A stretch of DNA of 64,000 bases from Histoplasma ohiense (GCA_017607445.1 JAEVHH010000002.1:4703501-4767500), one strand, 5' to 3'; numbered from the stretch's first letter, positions 11,024 through 25,000 are shown. Notes: generated by a model from the letters alone, not told the origin. Numbers and translations: made by a program.

Positions 11024-12541
11024 ATGGAGCTCTCAATGCCCTCTCATTCATTCAAGAACATCAACACAGTCTACATCAGATCACTGAAGTCAGAGTCATC
11101 AGTCAATTTTGTTACTGAAAAGATTGACAAGAGACAGAGAAAGACTGTTACAATATCTTCTTCAGTTCTCAAAGAAGTCAGTAACAGTATTTCCACAGTC
11201 ATCTCTCAGCTATAGAAACAGTTTGAGAAGGCTCAACAACAATAGAATCTGCAGCAGAAGACTCTCATCAGATTGACAAAGACTCTGAATAGCTGAATTG
11301 AGAAGAAGAAGCAGTCAGTCAGTCAGAACTTTGTTCAAATCTTCTGTGAAAGATTCATCATATATATGACAGTAGATCTGAGCACAGCATCAACTCTGAG
11401 AGAGAATACTGTCTCAGATACTCACTTACAGTCAAATTCAGTGAAAATAACTGTAAGAAAGCTGACTATCTGAGTAAGCATTATACAAAAGAGAAAAAAT
11501 TCTGCTTTCTCTGAAGCTATCTTTGTCAAGACTGCAGCTTTCTCAGCTGACAGAGCTAGTAAAGTCAGTCTGCAGCTCAAAAACATCAATCAGTCAAAAA
11601 GTCTCACAGAGAACACAAAACAACAAAAGAACTCATGAGTTCTTATCATTCTTCAATCAGAGAAATAGATCACTCAGCTGCAGTCATATACTGTGCAGCA
11701 GACAATCATTGCAAATATTCAGAGAATGAGAGATATAGCTAATATGCTGAAGATGAAGCTCATCAGAACAGATTGAGTGATTACATTAAGTAACAGAGAT
11801 ATATATAATACTCTGATCACTGAGAAAACAGTGACTACTTTCTGTGAAGTTCTTGACATCATGAAGATTCAGCTATCAGAGCAGTGATACAATTATGCTG
11901 TCTCAGAGATCTCAGAATTTATTCAGAACTGAGAAGAAGTAAGAATCTTCACAGACAAAATAATTGAGAAAGAGATTCTGACTCAGACAAAGATAAAATC
12001 AGTGAGCTGTCAACTCTCATAATATGAAGTGAATCTCAAGATAAGAAAGATTACATGAATTGTCTTCTTTTTCATTTCAGTAAAAGACTTCTCACTCTTC
12101 AATATCAGTGAGAGGGTCAGACTTATTGAAAAAAGGTCACTGACAGTGAGATATGACTCAGAATATCAGAGATACTGTCACTCATCAAAGTATGCACAAC
12201 TGACAAGATACTCCAACTGCAGTGAGCTCACAAGTCAGCACAAGAGATCAATAAATGTAAAATGTAAGAAAGCATCACAGTGTATCAACTGCTGTCAACT
12301 CTACTCAGCTGAACATCAGCACTGCTCTGTCACATTCAGACACATGAACAGCATTCTCAGATATCTAACTCAAAAGAAGCTAGCAGCTGTTCACTGTCTT
12401 GACAATAGATGTCACAGAAACACTCAGAAACAGCAATCACTGTCAGCACAGTTAGCATTAATAATTGCAGTGATGATATCTATATCATTCACTCAATCAA
12501 CTCAGTCAACACAGCTCACTGAGCTAGCACCTCACAAGTAG
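11024..12541 (+). pseudogene. LINE-B ORF1, degenerate
   Basis: Gag-like ORF1 of B3. ATG at 11024 (MELSMPSHS); then the conserved SVNFVTEK and SSSVLKEV blocks, a Gln-rich coiled coil broken by a TAG, and a C-terminal zinc region at about 12150-12420 with CQRYCHSS, CSELTSQHKRS, CINCCQL and HCSVTFRH. It ends at TAG 12539-12541 after ELAPHK. Several TGA stops fall where CGA or TGG is expected. It would bind LINE RNA; non-functional now. Confidence 0.85.
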
Positions 12542-15500
12542 ATGACTACTCAGAGCTTCATCAGTGAAGAGAACATTATCTGATAGATGATCTACATCAG
12601 ACAATACTCAGTCTGCACAGCAGAGTAATAGTATAGTCAAGTAGTCAAAGAGTAATCTAATCTCAGCATGCAGACAACAGATCTGAGACTCTTCAATCTC
12701 ATTCTATAGATGAATTTTGACAGCAGCTCATCAAGTGACTCTTTATACTAGAACATCAACATCAGTAATATAACTGACACTACAGAAATAATCAGCAGAA
12801 AAATCACTCTCTGCAGATTTTTTGAGCAAATACAGTCAGAGTAATTCTCTGTTACACAGCAGCTCTACAGTTTGCTTTCAAACAGAGCTGTGAAATGATC
12901 TGTATACAGAAGTCTTACACACACTCTGATATCAAGACTTTTAATCACTCAGCATATGAGTACTTTGCACTCATAGACCACTGAGATGACACTAATCTGA
13001 AGCAGTGAGAGAAGAAGAGACCTCAGATCATAATATATATATATAAGAAGAGTTCAAAAATAAGAGCACAGCAACATCAATCTATACAAAACAGAGATCT
13101 GCTGTAGATCAGTGTCAATGACTGCCACATTCTCAATGTGTACAGATAGTCTGAGACAGACACAGTCATGAACTATCTGATCAATTTAAACTCATCAGCT
13201 TATTGTCTAGTAGATGGGGATTTCAATGTACAATATGATGTCTTTAAATCAGAGACAATGAATCTGCACTGAGAAGAGAAGCTTGTTCAGTGAATCAGTG
13301 AACACAGAATAAACTTTGTGAAAGAGATAGATATTTCAACTTATATAATAGACTATATAATTGATCTCATCTTCTTCAATATGATCTTTGTTTTCACTTC
13401 AGTGTGTCAAGATTTACACTGCAGCTCAGATCATCAATCTATAATTACTATACTACTGACAACATCTCAGATACAGCAGAGCAGAGTTTAGATCAAGATC
13501 ACAGACTCTCAGCTGAAACTCTTTACAGATCTTATCAGAGATCTTATGATGAACATATTTTATTCAGATAGAGTTGAAAATGCAGCACAGCTTGATAATC
13601 TGATTCAATACTTCATTCAGAATCTTCTGACTGCAGCTCAGACAGTCAGTAAGTCAGTGCAATAAAAACAGACTACAGCTCTCTGATGAAAAGTAGACTG
13701 CTGAAGAGCACATTGAGAGCTCATCACTTATCAGACAGAGACTGTGAAGCACTGATTCAAAGATACAATGTGTAAGATCAAGTGTGTATACTGAAGATAG
13801 ATGATCAATGAGATCAGAGATGGCAGAGATCTATATCAGATGATAGTATGATATAAACTGAAACTCAACCTCAGAGCACTCTCTCTGATGATTGAGAATC
13901 AGATTATAGAAGAGACAGTCATCAAAATTGAGACATTTTGACAAATCATTCTGAAGTGATACAACTCAGTCAATGATCTGAAATACAATTCATTGAATGA
14001 TGAGCACTGAAGTGATATGAAAAATCTGCTCTGAAACCCTCAGATTGAGATGAAGAAGATAGAGTGCAATATCATTGAAATACAGAATATCTCTTCAGAC
14101 ATGAATGAAATCACAGTGTAGCTGCTCAAAATATACTGACAGTATGTATCTCTCTTTGTACAGCAGCTATACAACTGCTGTCTCCAGCTCTGTCACTTTC
14201 CACAAATCTGAAAACTGACAGAGATGACAATGATATTCAAAGTAGATAAAAAAAACAGAAGCTCAGTCTGCTTCTGAAGATTTATTATTCTTCTCTTAGT
14301 AATCTTCAAGAGACTGAAATGCATTGTTACAAGACAACTGATGTACACAGCATTCATTCATGATGTAGTCAGCTTGTAATATGAAGAGATACTGCTCAGA
14401 CAATCTGCAATGAATCTGATAGCTGCTTTCACTCATGAAATGAAGACAGTCTTCACACAAAATAAGAAGATATTCATGATCACAATAAATGTGCAGAATG
14501 TCTTTGATACTGTGCTGTGCAGATAACTGCTTCAGTAAATGACACAACAGAGATGATCATACAAGCTGCTACAACTCATTGACAACTTTCTCATCAAACA
14601 CAGAGCTCAGATTCAGCTGAAGAGAATCATCACAGCAGTACATCAGATGCAATATAATATATCACAGAGATTCTCTCTGTTATCAATACTGTTTCTTCTG
14701 TATCTGACAGAGCTGCTGTGACAGAATCTGAAATTGTATTTTGACTATACAGATGATTTGAACATCTGATAGACTATATATTTATTTAACAACAATGCTA
14801 TTCTTCTCAGTCATAATATACAGAGTATTCTGAGATGAAGAAAGACAAACAAGATAGTCTTTGCATCAGAGAAATTTGAGATGATTCATCTCATAAGAAA
14901 GTGACACAATGAAACACTGTCAATGATTGTGTCAGAGAATTTGATCATACACTCTGTCACTGTCTCAGCTGAACAGAAGTCAGCATTTTGCTGACTGAGT
15001 GTATATTTTGACAGAAGACTCATCTGAAGACTGTATATCTCTGTCTGAACAAAGAAAACAAGAACTGTGACTCAGTATATTCAAAGTTTAAAGAAGATCA
15101 GAGATGAGTTCTCAGCAGATGCTCTGTGAAAGACAGTCACTATCTATATAATTCTCTCACTGCTCTATAGCACAGAGATCTGATACAGCAGCTGTACACA
15201 GTCAGCAAAACACACAGACAGAAGTGAGAAGATCAGCTCTCATCTGAGATAACATATGAAAACAGTTGAGAAGATGCTTACTATAACAGTCAGAAAAATT
15301 CTTTCAGTTTTCTATAAAACATTCATTGCAACTCTATACTGAGATGCTGAGCTTTCATCAGCAATAATAGCTCCGAAGAAGATCAAAATGCATTTTGCAA
15401 CAAGGCTTCAAATGATGAATGAGAGATATTCACTAACTTTATAAATAGCTTTCTCAGTGATCATATATGAAAGAGAAGCTGAAACTCAGCAGCATCTGAA

Positions 15501-15855
15501 GATCAAAATTCAGAGATTGAAAATGCTGCTGTCTGCAGTCAATAGATTCACACTTGTCATTCCACACTACTCAGAGAGATATGAAACAGATTCCACAGAG
15601 AGTGTAGACAAAAAGAATACTGCTCAGATATTCAAGAAATAATGAGAAAGTCAATCTTCAACAGATCTATATGTTTTTTCAGATGAATCAGAATAGATTC
15701 TTGACAACAGTAGATGAGTGAGTTATAATTTTATAGTCTATCAGAGAAACAAACAGCTGGTCAGCTTCTCAGCTGCATTGAGTTCTATATCATATATTTT
15801 TGACACTGAGACAGTTGACATCTGCTGTGCATTAGAGTGCATGATGAAGTTTCTA

Positions 15856-16487
15856 CGGAGGTCGGTTTCAAAAGTTTCGTTCAAGCCAAGCTACTATCTA
15901 CGCCACGGATATACTAGTTGAAATATCATAGATACCACTAATGAGAAGCAATTACCCCTCATTTTAAATAGCAGATAATCCCTCAGAGATTGATGAATCA
16001 AATTTATCTTCTCTTTTTATTTCAATATGGCTCCCAATACAGATATCTCAACCTGTGCTGTGATAGTAGCTCTGAAGTCTTTTGGTGGTAAAACTACAAA
16101 AGAAATCAGCAATTTCACTCAGCTATCTATTCAAATCATCAATTGTATCTATAGAACTGCTCAAGATTGTGGCTTTAATCCAGATCTTCTCTATCTTTAT
16201 ATCTGTGATGACTGATTAAAAGATGCTCCTCACTCTGGACGACCCACAAAACAGCAGTCAGCCCAAGAACATATCCTCGCCAAGGTACACCATGATTGAT
16301 ATGGGAGAGAGAAATCCTGTGCTGATATAGCAGGTGAACTCAGTCAGAAGGGAATTGATATATCTCCACTGTAGATGAAAGCAGAAGAAATAATGAGAGG
16401 GAATTTATATGTAAAACCTAGTATAAATTTCTAGTGGCAGTTGTGGCGTTTTTAGTGCTTGAATGAAACTTTTGAAACCGACCTCCG
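15856..16487 (+). mobile_element. Mar-1: Tc1/mariner internal-deletion derivative, 632 bp
   Basis: Cut-and-paste element with inverted ends: left CGGAGGTCGGTTTCAAAAG; the right end is its complement, ending CCGACCTCCG at 16487. The TA target is duplicated (15854-15855; 16488-16489). The empty site is visible at the same position in B5 (near 25200, CTTCTATTCTG). It keeps the first part of a transposase gene but lacks the DDE catalytic region, so it is non-autonomous. CpGs survive at the ends and less inside. Confidence 0.93.
16027..16378 (+). pseudogene. Tc1/mariner transposase N-terminus (helix-turn-helix), truncated
   Basis: ATG at 16027 gives MAPNTDISTCAVIVALKSF, then GKTTKEISNFTQLS, a first paired-type helix-turn-helix, a linker DAPHSGRPTKQ (the GRPTK motif typical of fungal Tc1 transposases) and KSCADIAGELSQ, the second helix-turn-helix. 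Two TGA and one TAG interrupt the frame. The coding match ends near 16378; the DDE/D domain (normally another ~200 residues) is deleted. It might still have bound inverted repeats before decay. Confidence 0.85.
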
Positions 16488-17299
16488 TACTCTGTGTCAC
16501 AGATGACAGCATCAACTCTCAGATCTGACTCTGTCTTGACAACATCTCAGTCATCTGAAGTATACAGAGCAGTGCAGCAGTCTTCTTGAACTGAGTCTAC
16601 AGCTGCTGCCATGAGCTTCTCAGACAATATAATATAAGTCTGAAATGAATCTCTGAGTATATGAAAATAGAGAACAATGAGAAAGCAGATTGTCTGACTA
16701 AGCAGACAGTCTCATCTACTGCAGCTTCAGTCTATAAACTTGAGATCATGCTCACAGTCAGTGAGATTCACACAGTGATCAAGTAGCTCAGTCAAAAGAC
16801 AGAGTGAGAGTAATGAAGCAGAGTCTGTGAAAAGCTCTCTGACTGATATCAGAGCTGAAAATTCAGCAGACTGACTGTGAAATATTAAATGAAGATCTCT
16901 TCAGAGCTCATCATATTATAGTATACTCTTCATCACTGATTTATACTTCATTTCTATCATGAGAACTTCTTCTGATATCACAGATACTTTCAATATACAG
17001 ATGTGAGACTCATCTGTATCTGTGAACACAACAAAAACTCAGAACATTTGATACTCTATTGATACTTACAGAGACACTTCTCTCACTGACTCAAAAAATC
17101 AGCAGTACAGTCATACAATCAGACAATAGCTGTTGTCTATCTAGAGTCTCTGATCTTTACAGACTTTGTAGAACTGCTTGACTGCACACAGTTCTACACA
17201 CAGCACTGCATGAGATAACACAGTCATTTGAGTATACATCATCTGACAGCCCCTCACAGCAGTTCCAAGTCTATACAGATGATACAGATAGCACAATAT

Positions 17300-17520
17300 T
17301 CAGTACAACTGATTTGATCAGTACAATGAATGCAATCAATGCAATTGATACAAACAGTACAATCAGTTCAATTGATACAATCAGCTTAATCAGTTCAATC
17401 AGCACAAACAGTACAATTGATTCAATCAGTTCAATCAGTGCAGATGATACAAATGATACAATTGATACAATTGATTCAATTGATTCAATCAGTTTAACTG
17501 ATGCAAATAATTCAATCAGT
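17300..17520 (+). repeat. LINE-B minisatellite in B3
   Basis: Same 6/12-bp unit family as at 10180, encoding an Ile/Asp/Ser/Thr repeat, with a unit order different from the other copies. Confidence 0.85.
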
Positions 17521-18106
17521 ATGATTGACTCATCTGTTTCAACTAGCTGTGGTGTAATCAGTACAGTCTGTATGCTGACTCAGTCATGCTCTCTTCTCTC
17601 TCTCTCTCTGAACTTGTGCTGAATCATGTGACTACAAGGTGCCACAGATGGCACAGTCTTTTCTTCACTCTTTTCTTTATTTTTCTTTTCAGAACACTTA
17701 CTTTTTCTCTTTTCTTTTATCTGTCTCATCTGTTTTTCTTCTGTTGTTAGAAATACAGACAGTTCTCAGATCAACTGAGAGAGTTATCTCTCTTCATTCA
17801 CTATAAAGCCTTTCAGACACAGCAGCAGTGATCTCCTCAGAAACCACACTATAGCCTCACCATGAATGACCATATATCAGATCAGAAATAAATGCACAGC
17901 TCAGAAAAATCCTTTTCAATGAGCTGAATCTTCTCAAGAGTTGCTATCTGAATTCTGTTTTCTCTCTCTCTGTGTATATAGAAATCTCTCCAGTGTAGCA
18001 CATCTTCATATCCTTTGGAAGGCTTCTGAAACACAGACACTGCCTGTGTTTTCTCCGGGACATTAAATCAATACAAACAAACAAACAAACAAAGCAGCAG
18101 TTCTCT

Positions 18107-18358
18107 TGAAAACCACACTATAGCTTCATCATAAATGATTATACATTGAATCAGAAATAATTACACAGCTCAGAAAAATCCTTTTCAATGAGCTGAGTCT
18201 TTTCAAAAGTTGTCATCTGAATTTTGTTTTCTCTCTCTCTGTGTATATAGAAATCTCTTTGATATAGCATGTTTTCATATTCTTTGAGAGGCTTCTGAAA
18301 CACAGATGCTGTCTGTGTTTTCTCTGAGATGTTAAATCAATACAAATAAATAAATAAA
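18107..18358 (+). mobile_element. LINE-B copy B2, 3' end
   Basis: Continuation of B2 after the B3 insertion: the 3' UTR block (CACACTATAGCTTCATCAT), the terminal hairpin region decayed to ACACAGATGCTGTCTGTGTT, and a tail now reading ATAA instead of ACAA. The tail decay itself shows C-to-T change and fits B2 being older than B3. Confidence 0.88.
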
Positions 18359-18922
18359 TTGTGATCATGAATATCTTCTTGTTTTGTGTGAAGGCTGTCT
18401 TCATTTCATGAGTGAAAGCAGCTATCAGATTCATTGTAGATCATCTGAGCAGCATCTTTTCATACTGTGAGCTGACTATATTATGAATAAATGCTGTGTA
18501 TATCAGTTGTCTTGCAACAATGTGTTTCAGCTCTTTGAAGATTACTGAGAGAAAAGCAATGAATCTTTAGAAGTGAACTGAGCTTTTGTCTCTCTTATCT
18601 ATTTTAAATATCATTGTCATCTCTGTCAGTTTTCAGATTTGTGGGAAGTGACAGAGCTGAAGACAGCAGTTATATAGCTGCTGTACAAAGAGAAATATAT
18701 ACTGTCAGTATACTTTAAACAGCTGTACTGTGATTTCATCTGTGTCTGAGAAGATACTCTGTACTTCAATAATGTTGCACTCTATCTCCTTTATCTCAAC
18801 TCAGAGATTTCAGAGCAGATTTTTCATATCACTTCAGTACTCATTATTCAATGAATTGTACTTCAGATCATCAGCTGAGTTGTATTGCTTCAGAATAGTT
18901 TATTAAAATGTCTCAGCTTTGA
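18359..18922 (-). mobile_element. LINE-B copy B4, RT segment (continues 19663-19723)
   Basis: Minus-strand RT-region fragment of an old LINE-B; the complement matches B3 near 13930-14480. Its 3' part (RT C-terminus, RNase H, tail) is missing at the left edge, where the B2 tail abuts. Split by LINE-A copy A3, with 13-bp duplications GTCTCAGCTTTGA at 18910-18922 and 19650-19662. The remaining segments of the same copy are at 26805-27043, 28954-29303 and 29843-32245. Confidence 0.85.
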
Positions 18923-19240
18923 ATAAAGTGTAAGAAGAAACTTTTTGCTACAATAATGCAGCTAAAGCTTGAATATGAATATTTCAAATCATATTTAGCA
19001 AAGTTTAAAGATGATTTAAATGATCTGTGTTCAGATTGTCAGTTATATGAAAATCCAGAGCATCTTCTGTTACTTTGTACAAAGTATTCAGAACTAAGAT
19101 TGAGACTGAGAGAGAAATATCAACTGAATCAGTTAAGTTTGAATTTGCTATTCAATACAAAAGCTGGAAATATGTTTTTAATTGAATATTTAAATGAGTC
19201 AAATATTGCTACAAGAGCTTGTTTGAATAGTGTTATTTGA
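18923..19240 (+). pseudogene. LINE-A ORF2 C-terminus fragment
   Basis: About 105 codons, open from the truncation point to TGA 19238-19240. It carries the C-terminal C-x2-C-x7-H-x5-C motif (LCSDCQLYENPEH, then LLLLC) and ends CLNSVI. No start; a dead 5'-truncated remnant. Confidence 0.9.
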
Positions 19241-19649
19241 TGATATTTATATCAGTTGTTCTTGTTTATTTTATTTTGATCTTTTCTTTAACTTTGTTTA
19301 TTGTTAATTTTCATTTGTTTCAAGCAGTTTGCTTTATTATTTGTTGATAAAGTCATTGCAAATGTTTTTTCTTTTCTGTTGATTTTTAATAGCTGCTGTC
19401 TTTTGTAATATTTATTTCCTTTGTTTTGAAGTTGAGTTGTGCTAACTCATTGACATTCTTTTGATTTTATTTTTGAATTGAATAGTTTGAATAGTTGTTT
19501 GATTCTGGGCTGAAATTCTGTTAATGCATGTGTCAAATTGTTTTTGTATATTAGAATATTCTTGATTTGAAAAATCCTGAAGTATTTCAGATAGATGTCA
19601 TAGTCACTGACTGTATACATCTATAATTGAAGAATAATAATAATAATAA
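18923..19649 (+). mobile_element. LINE-A copy A3: 5'-truncated insertion with 13-bp target duplication
   Basis: Last 727 bp of LINE-A: the end of ORF2, the 3' UTR and the (TAA)n tail, flanked by perfect GTCTCAGCTTTGA duplications. This is the classic product of target-primed reverse transcription with 5' truncation. Very similar to A1 2869-3603. Confidence 0.95.
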
Positions 19650-20371
19650 GTCTCAGCTTTGATAACTGTCTCTTCTATAATCTGATTCTCAATCATCAGA
19701 GAGAGTGCTCTGAGGCTGAGTTTTGTAATGAGCGTACTTCGATTAACGATCTAGCACTATTCTAATACAGATTACAAATTGATTAAGAAAAGAAAGAGAA
19801 AAGAAATCAGAAGAAAAGATTGTATGAAGAGGGTTTTTATAGAGAGAAATTCAGAGCAGAAGAATATCAGAAGCTGCTTCACAGTGAAATGCAGAGTAAA
19901 AGAATGTTAAGAGCTATACAGAAGAATTGTTAGAAACTATATAAGTGCAGAGCATGAAGCAGAAGAATCATTGAGAGCTATATGAAAGAATCATTAAAAA
20001 CTACACAAGCACAGAGCATGAAGTGAAAGAATCATTGAGAGCTACACAGAAAAATTGTTAGAGATTATATGAGTGCAGAGCACAGAGCAGAAGAACATTA
20101 AGAGCTATATAAAAAAATTGTTAGAAACTACACAAGTGCAGAGCACAGAGCAGAAGAACATTGAGAGTTATACAAAATTACAATAATCAGAAATGAGCAG
20201 ATGCAGAAAAGAAGTTGATATTCTTACAACTATTCACAAATGTAGAGATACATTTGAATTTTCCACTTTTCCAACTGTTTTTCATATAATTTTAACCCTT
20301 CAATTCATTCAATATCATTGCACACTCTCTGTGATTACTCTATATGTGTGTACTGCACAGATTGAGTGGTC

Positions 20372-21890
20372 ATGGAGCCCTCAATGCTCTTCCATTCACT
20401 CAAGAACATCAACACAGCCTACATCAGATCACTGAAATCAGAGTCATCAGTCAATTTTGTTACTGAAAAGACTGATAAGAGACAGAGAAAGACTGTTACA
20501 ATATCTTCTTCAGTTTTCAAAGAAGTCAGTGACAGCATCTCTATAATCATCTCTCAACTGCAGAAGCAGTTTGAGAAGACTCAACAGCAACAGAATCTGC
20601 AACAGAAGACTCTTATCAGATTGACAAAGACTCTGAACAACTGAGTTGAGAAAAAGAAATAGTCAGTCAGTCAGAACTTTGTCTGAGTCTTCTGTAAAAG
20701 ATTTATCATATATATGACAGCAGATCTGAGCACAGCATCAACTCTGAGAGAGAATACTGTCTCAGATACTCATCTACAGTCAAATTCAGCAAAGACAACT
20801 GTAAGAGAGCTGATTATCTGAGTGAGTATTGTACAGAAAAGAAAAAACTCTGCTCTCTCTGAAACTATCTCTATCAAAACTGTAACTTTCTCAACTGACA
20901 GAGCTAGTGGAGTCAGTCTGCAGCTCAAGAATATCAATTAGTCAAGAAGCTTCACAGAGAGTACAAAACAGCAGAAGAACTCATGAATTCTCATCACTTT
21001 TCAATCAGAGAAACAGATCATCTGACTGCAGTCATATACTGTGTAACAGACAATCATTGCAAATATTCAGAGAATAAGAGACATGGCTAATATACTGAAG
21101 ATAGAGCTCATCAGAACAGATTGAGTGATTATATCAAGTAACAGAGATATATACAATACTCTGATTACTGAGAAGATAATGACTACTTTCTGTGAAGTTC
21201 TTGACATCACAGAGATTCAGCTATCAGAGCAGTGATACAATTATACTGTTTCAGAGATTCTGAAATTTATTTAGAACTGAGAAGAAGCAAGAATTCTCAC
21301 AGATAAAATGATTAAGAAAGAGATTCTGACTCAGATAAAGATAAAATCAGTAAGCTGTCAATTCTTGTAATATGAAGTGAATCTCAAAATAGAGAAGATT
21401 ATATGAATTGTCTTTTTTCTCATCTCAGTGAAAGACTTCTCATTCTTCAATATCAGTGAGAGAGTCAGACTCATTGAGAAAAGATCTCTGACAGTGAGAT
21501 ATAACTCAGAATATCAGAGATACTGTCATTCATCAAAGTGTGTATGACTGATGAGATGCTCCAACTGCAGTGAGCTCACAAGTCAGCACAAGAGATCAAC
21601 AGATATGAAGTGTAAGAGAGTATCACAATGTATCAACTGCTGTCAACTCTATTCAGCTGAGCATCAGCACTGCTCTGCCACACTCAGATGTATGAACAGT
21701 ATTCTCAAATGTCTAACTCAAAAGAAGCTAGCAGCTGTCCACTGTCTTAGTAACAGATGTCACAGAGATGCTCAGAAGCAACAACTACTGTCAACACAGT
21801 CAATATCAATGATTACAGTGATAATATCTACATCATTCATTTAATCAATTTAATCAACACAGCTCACTGAGCTAGCACTCTGCAAGCAGA
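20372..21890 (+). pseudogene. LINE-B ORF1, degenerate
   Basis: Gag-like ORF1 of B5 from ATG 20372 (MEPSMLFHS). The first ~90 codons are open and include SSSVFKEVSDS and the Gln-rich coiled coil QLQKQFEKTQQQQ. The zinc region at about 21480-21720 has CQRYCHSS, CSELTSQHKRS, CINCCQL and HQHCSATLR. The final stop seen in other copies is lost here (CAAGCAG), so the end is approximate. Confidence 0.83.
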
Positions 21891-22096
21891 TGACTATTCA
21901 GAGCTTCATCAGTGAAGAGAATATTATCTGACAGATGACTCACATCAGACAACACTCAGTCTGCACAGCAGAGTAACAACACAGTTAAGTAGTCAAAAAG
22001 CAGTCTAGCTTCAGTATGCAGACAACAGATCTGAAACTCTTCAATTTCATTTCACAGATGAACTTTGACAGTAGCTTATTAAATGACTTCTTATGC

Positions 22097-25000
22097 TAGA
22101 ACATCAACATCAGCAACACAGCTGACACTGCAGAAACAATCAGTAGAAAAATCACTCTCTACAGATCTTCTGAATAAATACAGTCAGAGTGACTCTCTAT
22201 CACACAGCAGCTCTACAGCTTGCTTTCAAACAGAACTGTGAAGTAATCTGTATACAGAAGTTTTATATACACTCTGACATCAAGATCTCTAATCACTCAG
22301 TATATGAGTGTTTTGTATTCATAGACTGCTGAAATGACACTAATCTGAAGCAGCAAGAGAAGGAGAGACTCTGAGTCATGATATATATATACAAAAGTTC
22401 AAAGATAAGAGCACAGCAACATCAATCTGTGTAAAATAGAGATCTGCTGTAAGTCAGTGTCAATGACTATCACATTCTCAATGTGTACAGACAGTCTGAA
22501 ACAGACACAGTCATGAACTATCTGATCAATTTGAATCCACCAGCTCACTGTCTGATAGATGAGAATTTCAATATACAATATGATATCTTTGAATCAGAGA
22601 CAGTGAATCTGCACTGAGAAGAGAAGCTTGTTCAGTAAGTCAGTGAATATGAAATGAACTTTGTGAGAGAGATAGATGTTTCAATTTATACAGCAGATCA
22701 TATAATTGATCTCATCTTCTTCAATGTGATCTTTGCTTCCACTTCAGTGCATCAAGATTTACACTGTGGCTCAGATCATCAGTCTATGATTACTATACTA
22801 CTGACAATGTCTCAGACACAGCAGAGCAGAGCTCAGATTAAAATCACAGACTTTCAGCTGAAGCTCTTTACAGATTTTGTCAGAGATTTCATAATAAATA
22901 TATCTTATTCAGATAGAGTTGAAAATACAGCACAGCTTGATGATCTGATCTGATACTTCATTCAGAATCTTCTGACTACAGCTCAGATAGTCAGTAAGTC
23001 TATACAACAAAAATAGACTACAGTTCTCTGATAGACAGCAGACTGCTGAAGAGCATATCAAGAGCTCATCACTCATCAGACAGAGATCACAAAGCATCAG
23101 CTCAAAGACACAGTGTGTAAGATTAAGTATATATATTGAAGACAGATGATCAATGAAATCAGAGATGACAGAGATCTGTACTGAGTAATAGTATGATATA
23201 AACTGAAACTCAATCTCAGAGTATTTTTTCTAATGATTGAGAATCAGATTATAGAAGAGACAGCTGTCAAAGCTGAGACACTTCAGTAAGTTATTCTAAA
23301 GTGATACAACTCAGTCAATGATCTGAAATACAATTCATTGAATGATGAGTACTGAAGCAGCATGAGAAACCTGCTCTGAAATCCTCAGATTGAGATGAAG
23401 AAGATAGAGTGCAACATTATTGAAATACAGAGTATCTCTTCAGATACAGATGAAATTACAGTGTAGCTGCTCAAGACATACTGACAGTATATATCTTTTT
23501 TTGTACAGCAGCTATACAACTGCTGCCTTCAGCTCTGCCACTTTTCATGAATCTGAAAGCTAACAGAGATGACAATGATACTCAAAATAGATAAAAAAGA
23601 TAGAAACTCAATTCACTTCTGAAGATTTATTACTCTTCCCTCAGTAATCTTCAAAAGACTGAAATACATTATTGCAAGACAACTGATGTACACAGCACTC
23701 ATTCATGATATAGTCAGCTTGCAGCATGAAGAAACACTGCTCAGATAATCTGCAATAAATCTAGTAGCTGCTTTCACTTATAAAATGAAGACAGTCTTCA
23801 CACAAAACAAAAAGATATTCATGATTACAATGAATGTGCAGAGTATTTTTGATACTGTGTTGTGCAGATAGCTGCTTCAGCAGATAATACAATAGAGATA
23901 ACTGTGTGAGCTGCTACAATTCATTAACAACTTTCTCATCAAATACAGAGCTCAGATTCAGCTGAAGAGAATCATCACAGCAGTATATCAGATACAATGT
24001 GATATATTACAGAGATCTTCTCTGTCATCAATACTATTTCTTCTGTATCTGACAGAGCTGCTGTGGCAGAATTTGAAATTGTATTTTGATTATACAGATG
24101 ATCTGAATATCTGATGAGTTATACATTCACTTGACAACAATACTACTCTTCTCAGCTATGATATACAGAGTATTCTGAGATAAGAGAAGACAAACAAGAT
24201 GATCTTCACATCAGAGAAATTTGAGATGATTCATCTCACAAAAAAGTAACACAATAAAACACTGTCAGTAATTGTGTCAGAAAATCTGATTATACATTCT
24301 GTTACTGTCTCAGCTGAATAGAAGTCAGTACTCTGTTGACTGAGTGTATATTTTGACAAAAGACTCATCTGAAGATCATATATCTCTGTCTGAATAAAGA
24401 AGACAAGAACTGTGGCTCAGTACATCTGAAGTCTAGAAAAGATCAGAGATGAGTTTTCATCAGATGCTCTGTGAAAGATAATCACTATCTGCATGATTCT
24501 CTCACTGCTCTATAACACAGAGATCTGATACAGTGGCTGCATGCAATCAGCAAGACACACAGACAGAAGTGAAAAGATCAGCTTCTGTCTGAAATAATAT
24601 ATAAAAACAGTTGAAAAAATATTTATCATAACAGTCAGAGAAGTTCTTTCAATTTTCTGTACAACATTCATCACAACTCTATACTGAGATGCTGAGCTCT
24701 CATCAATAATAATAGCTCTGAAGAAGGTCAAAATATGTTTTGCAATAAGACTTCAGATAATGAATGAGAGACATTCACTAACTTCACAGATAACTCTCTC
24801 AATAATTATATATAAAAGAAAGACTGAAACTCAGCAGTATCTGAAGATCAAGATTCAGAGATTGAGAGTGCTGCTGTCTGCAGTCAATAGATCCACACTT
24901 ATCATTTCACATTACTCAAAAAAATACAGAACAGATTCTACAGAGAGTGTAGATAAAAAGAATACTATTCAGATATTCAAGAAATAATAAAGAAGTTAAT

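Larger units (their letters stand above)
12749..17622 (+). pseudogene. LINE-B ORF2 (endonuclease, RT, RNase H), degenerate, split by Mar-1
   Basis: Conceptual ORF2 with an endonuclease (CEVICIQKS near 12890-12915, DGDFNVQYDV near 13218, SDHQS near 13428), an RT (a DVVS segment near 14360, NVQNVFDTVL near 14490-14520, DYTDDLN near 14745) and an RNase H region near 15690-15860, where Mar-1 has inserted at a TA. It resumes at 16490 and ends after the Ser/Thr minisatellite. Over 30 in-frame TGA/TAG codons by eye. The start is approximate because the N-terminus has no clear ATG. Confidence 0.82.
10872..18092 (+). mobile_element. LINE-B copy B3, full length, with mariner insertion
   Basis: Complete LINE-B from the 5' end (CATCCTTACAACTA) to the (ACAA)n tail, 7,221 bp including the 632-bp Mar-1 insert and its TA duplication, so about 6.6 kb of LINE. 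Flanked by a perfect 14-bp duplication AGCAGCAGTTCTCT (10858-10871; 18093-18106), inserted into the 3' UTR of B2. Order: 5' UTR, ORF1, ORF2 (endonuclease, RT, RNase H, minisatellite), 3' UTR with the terminal hairpin. Confidence 0.93.
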
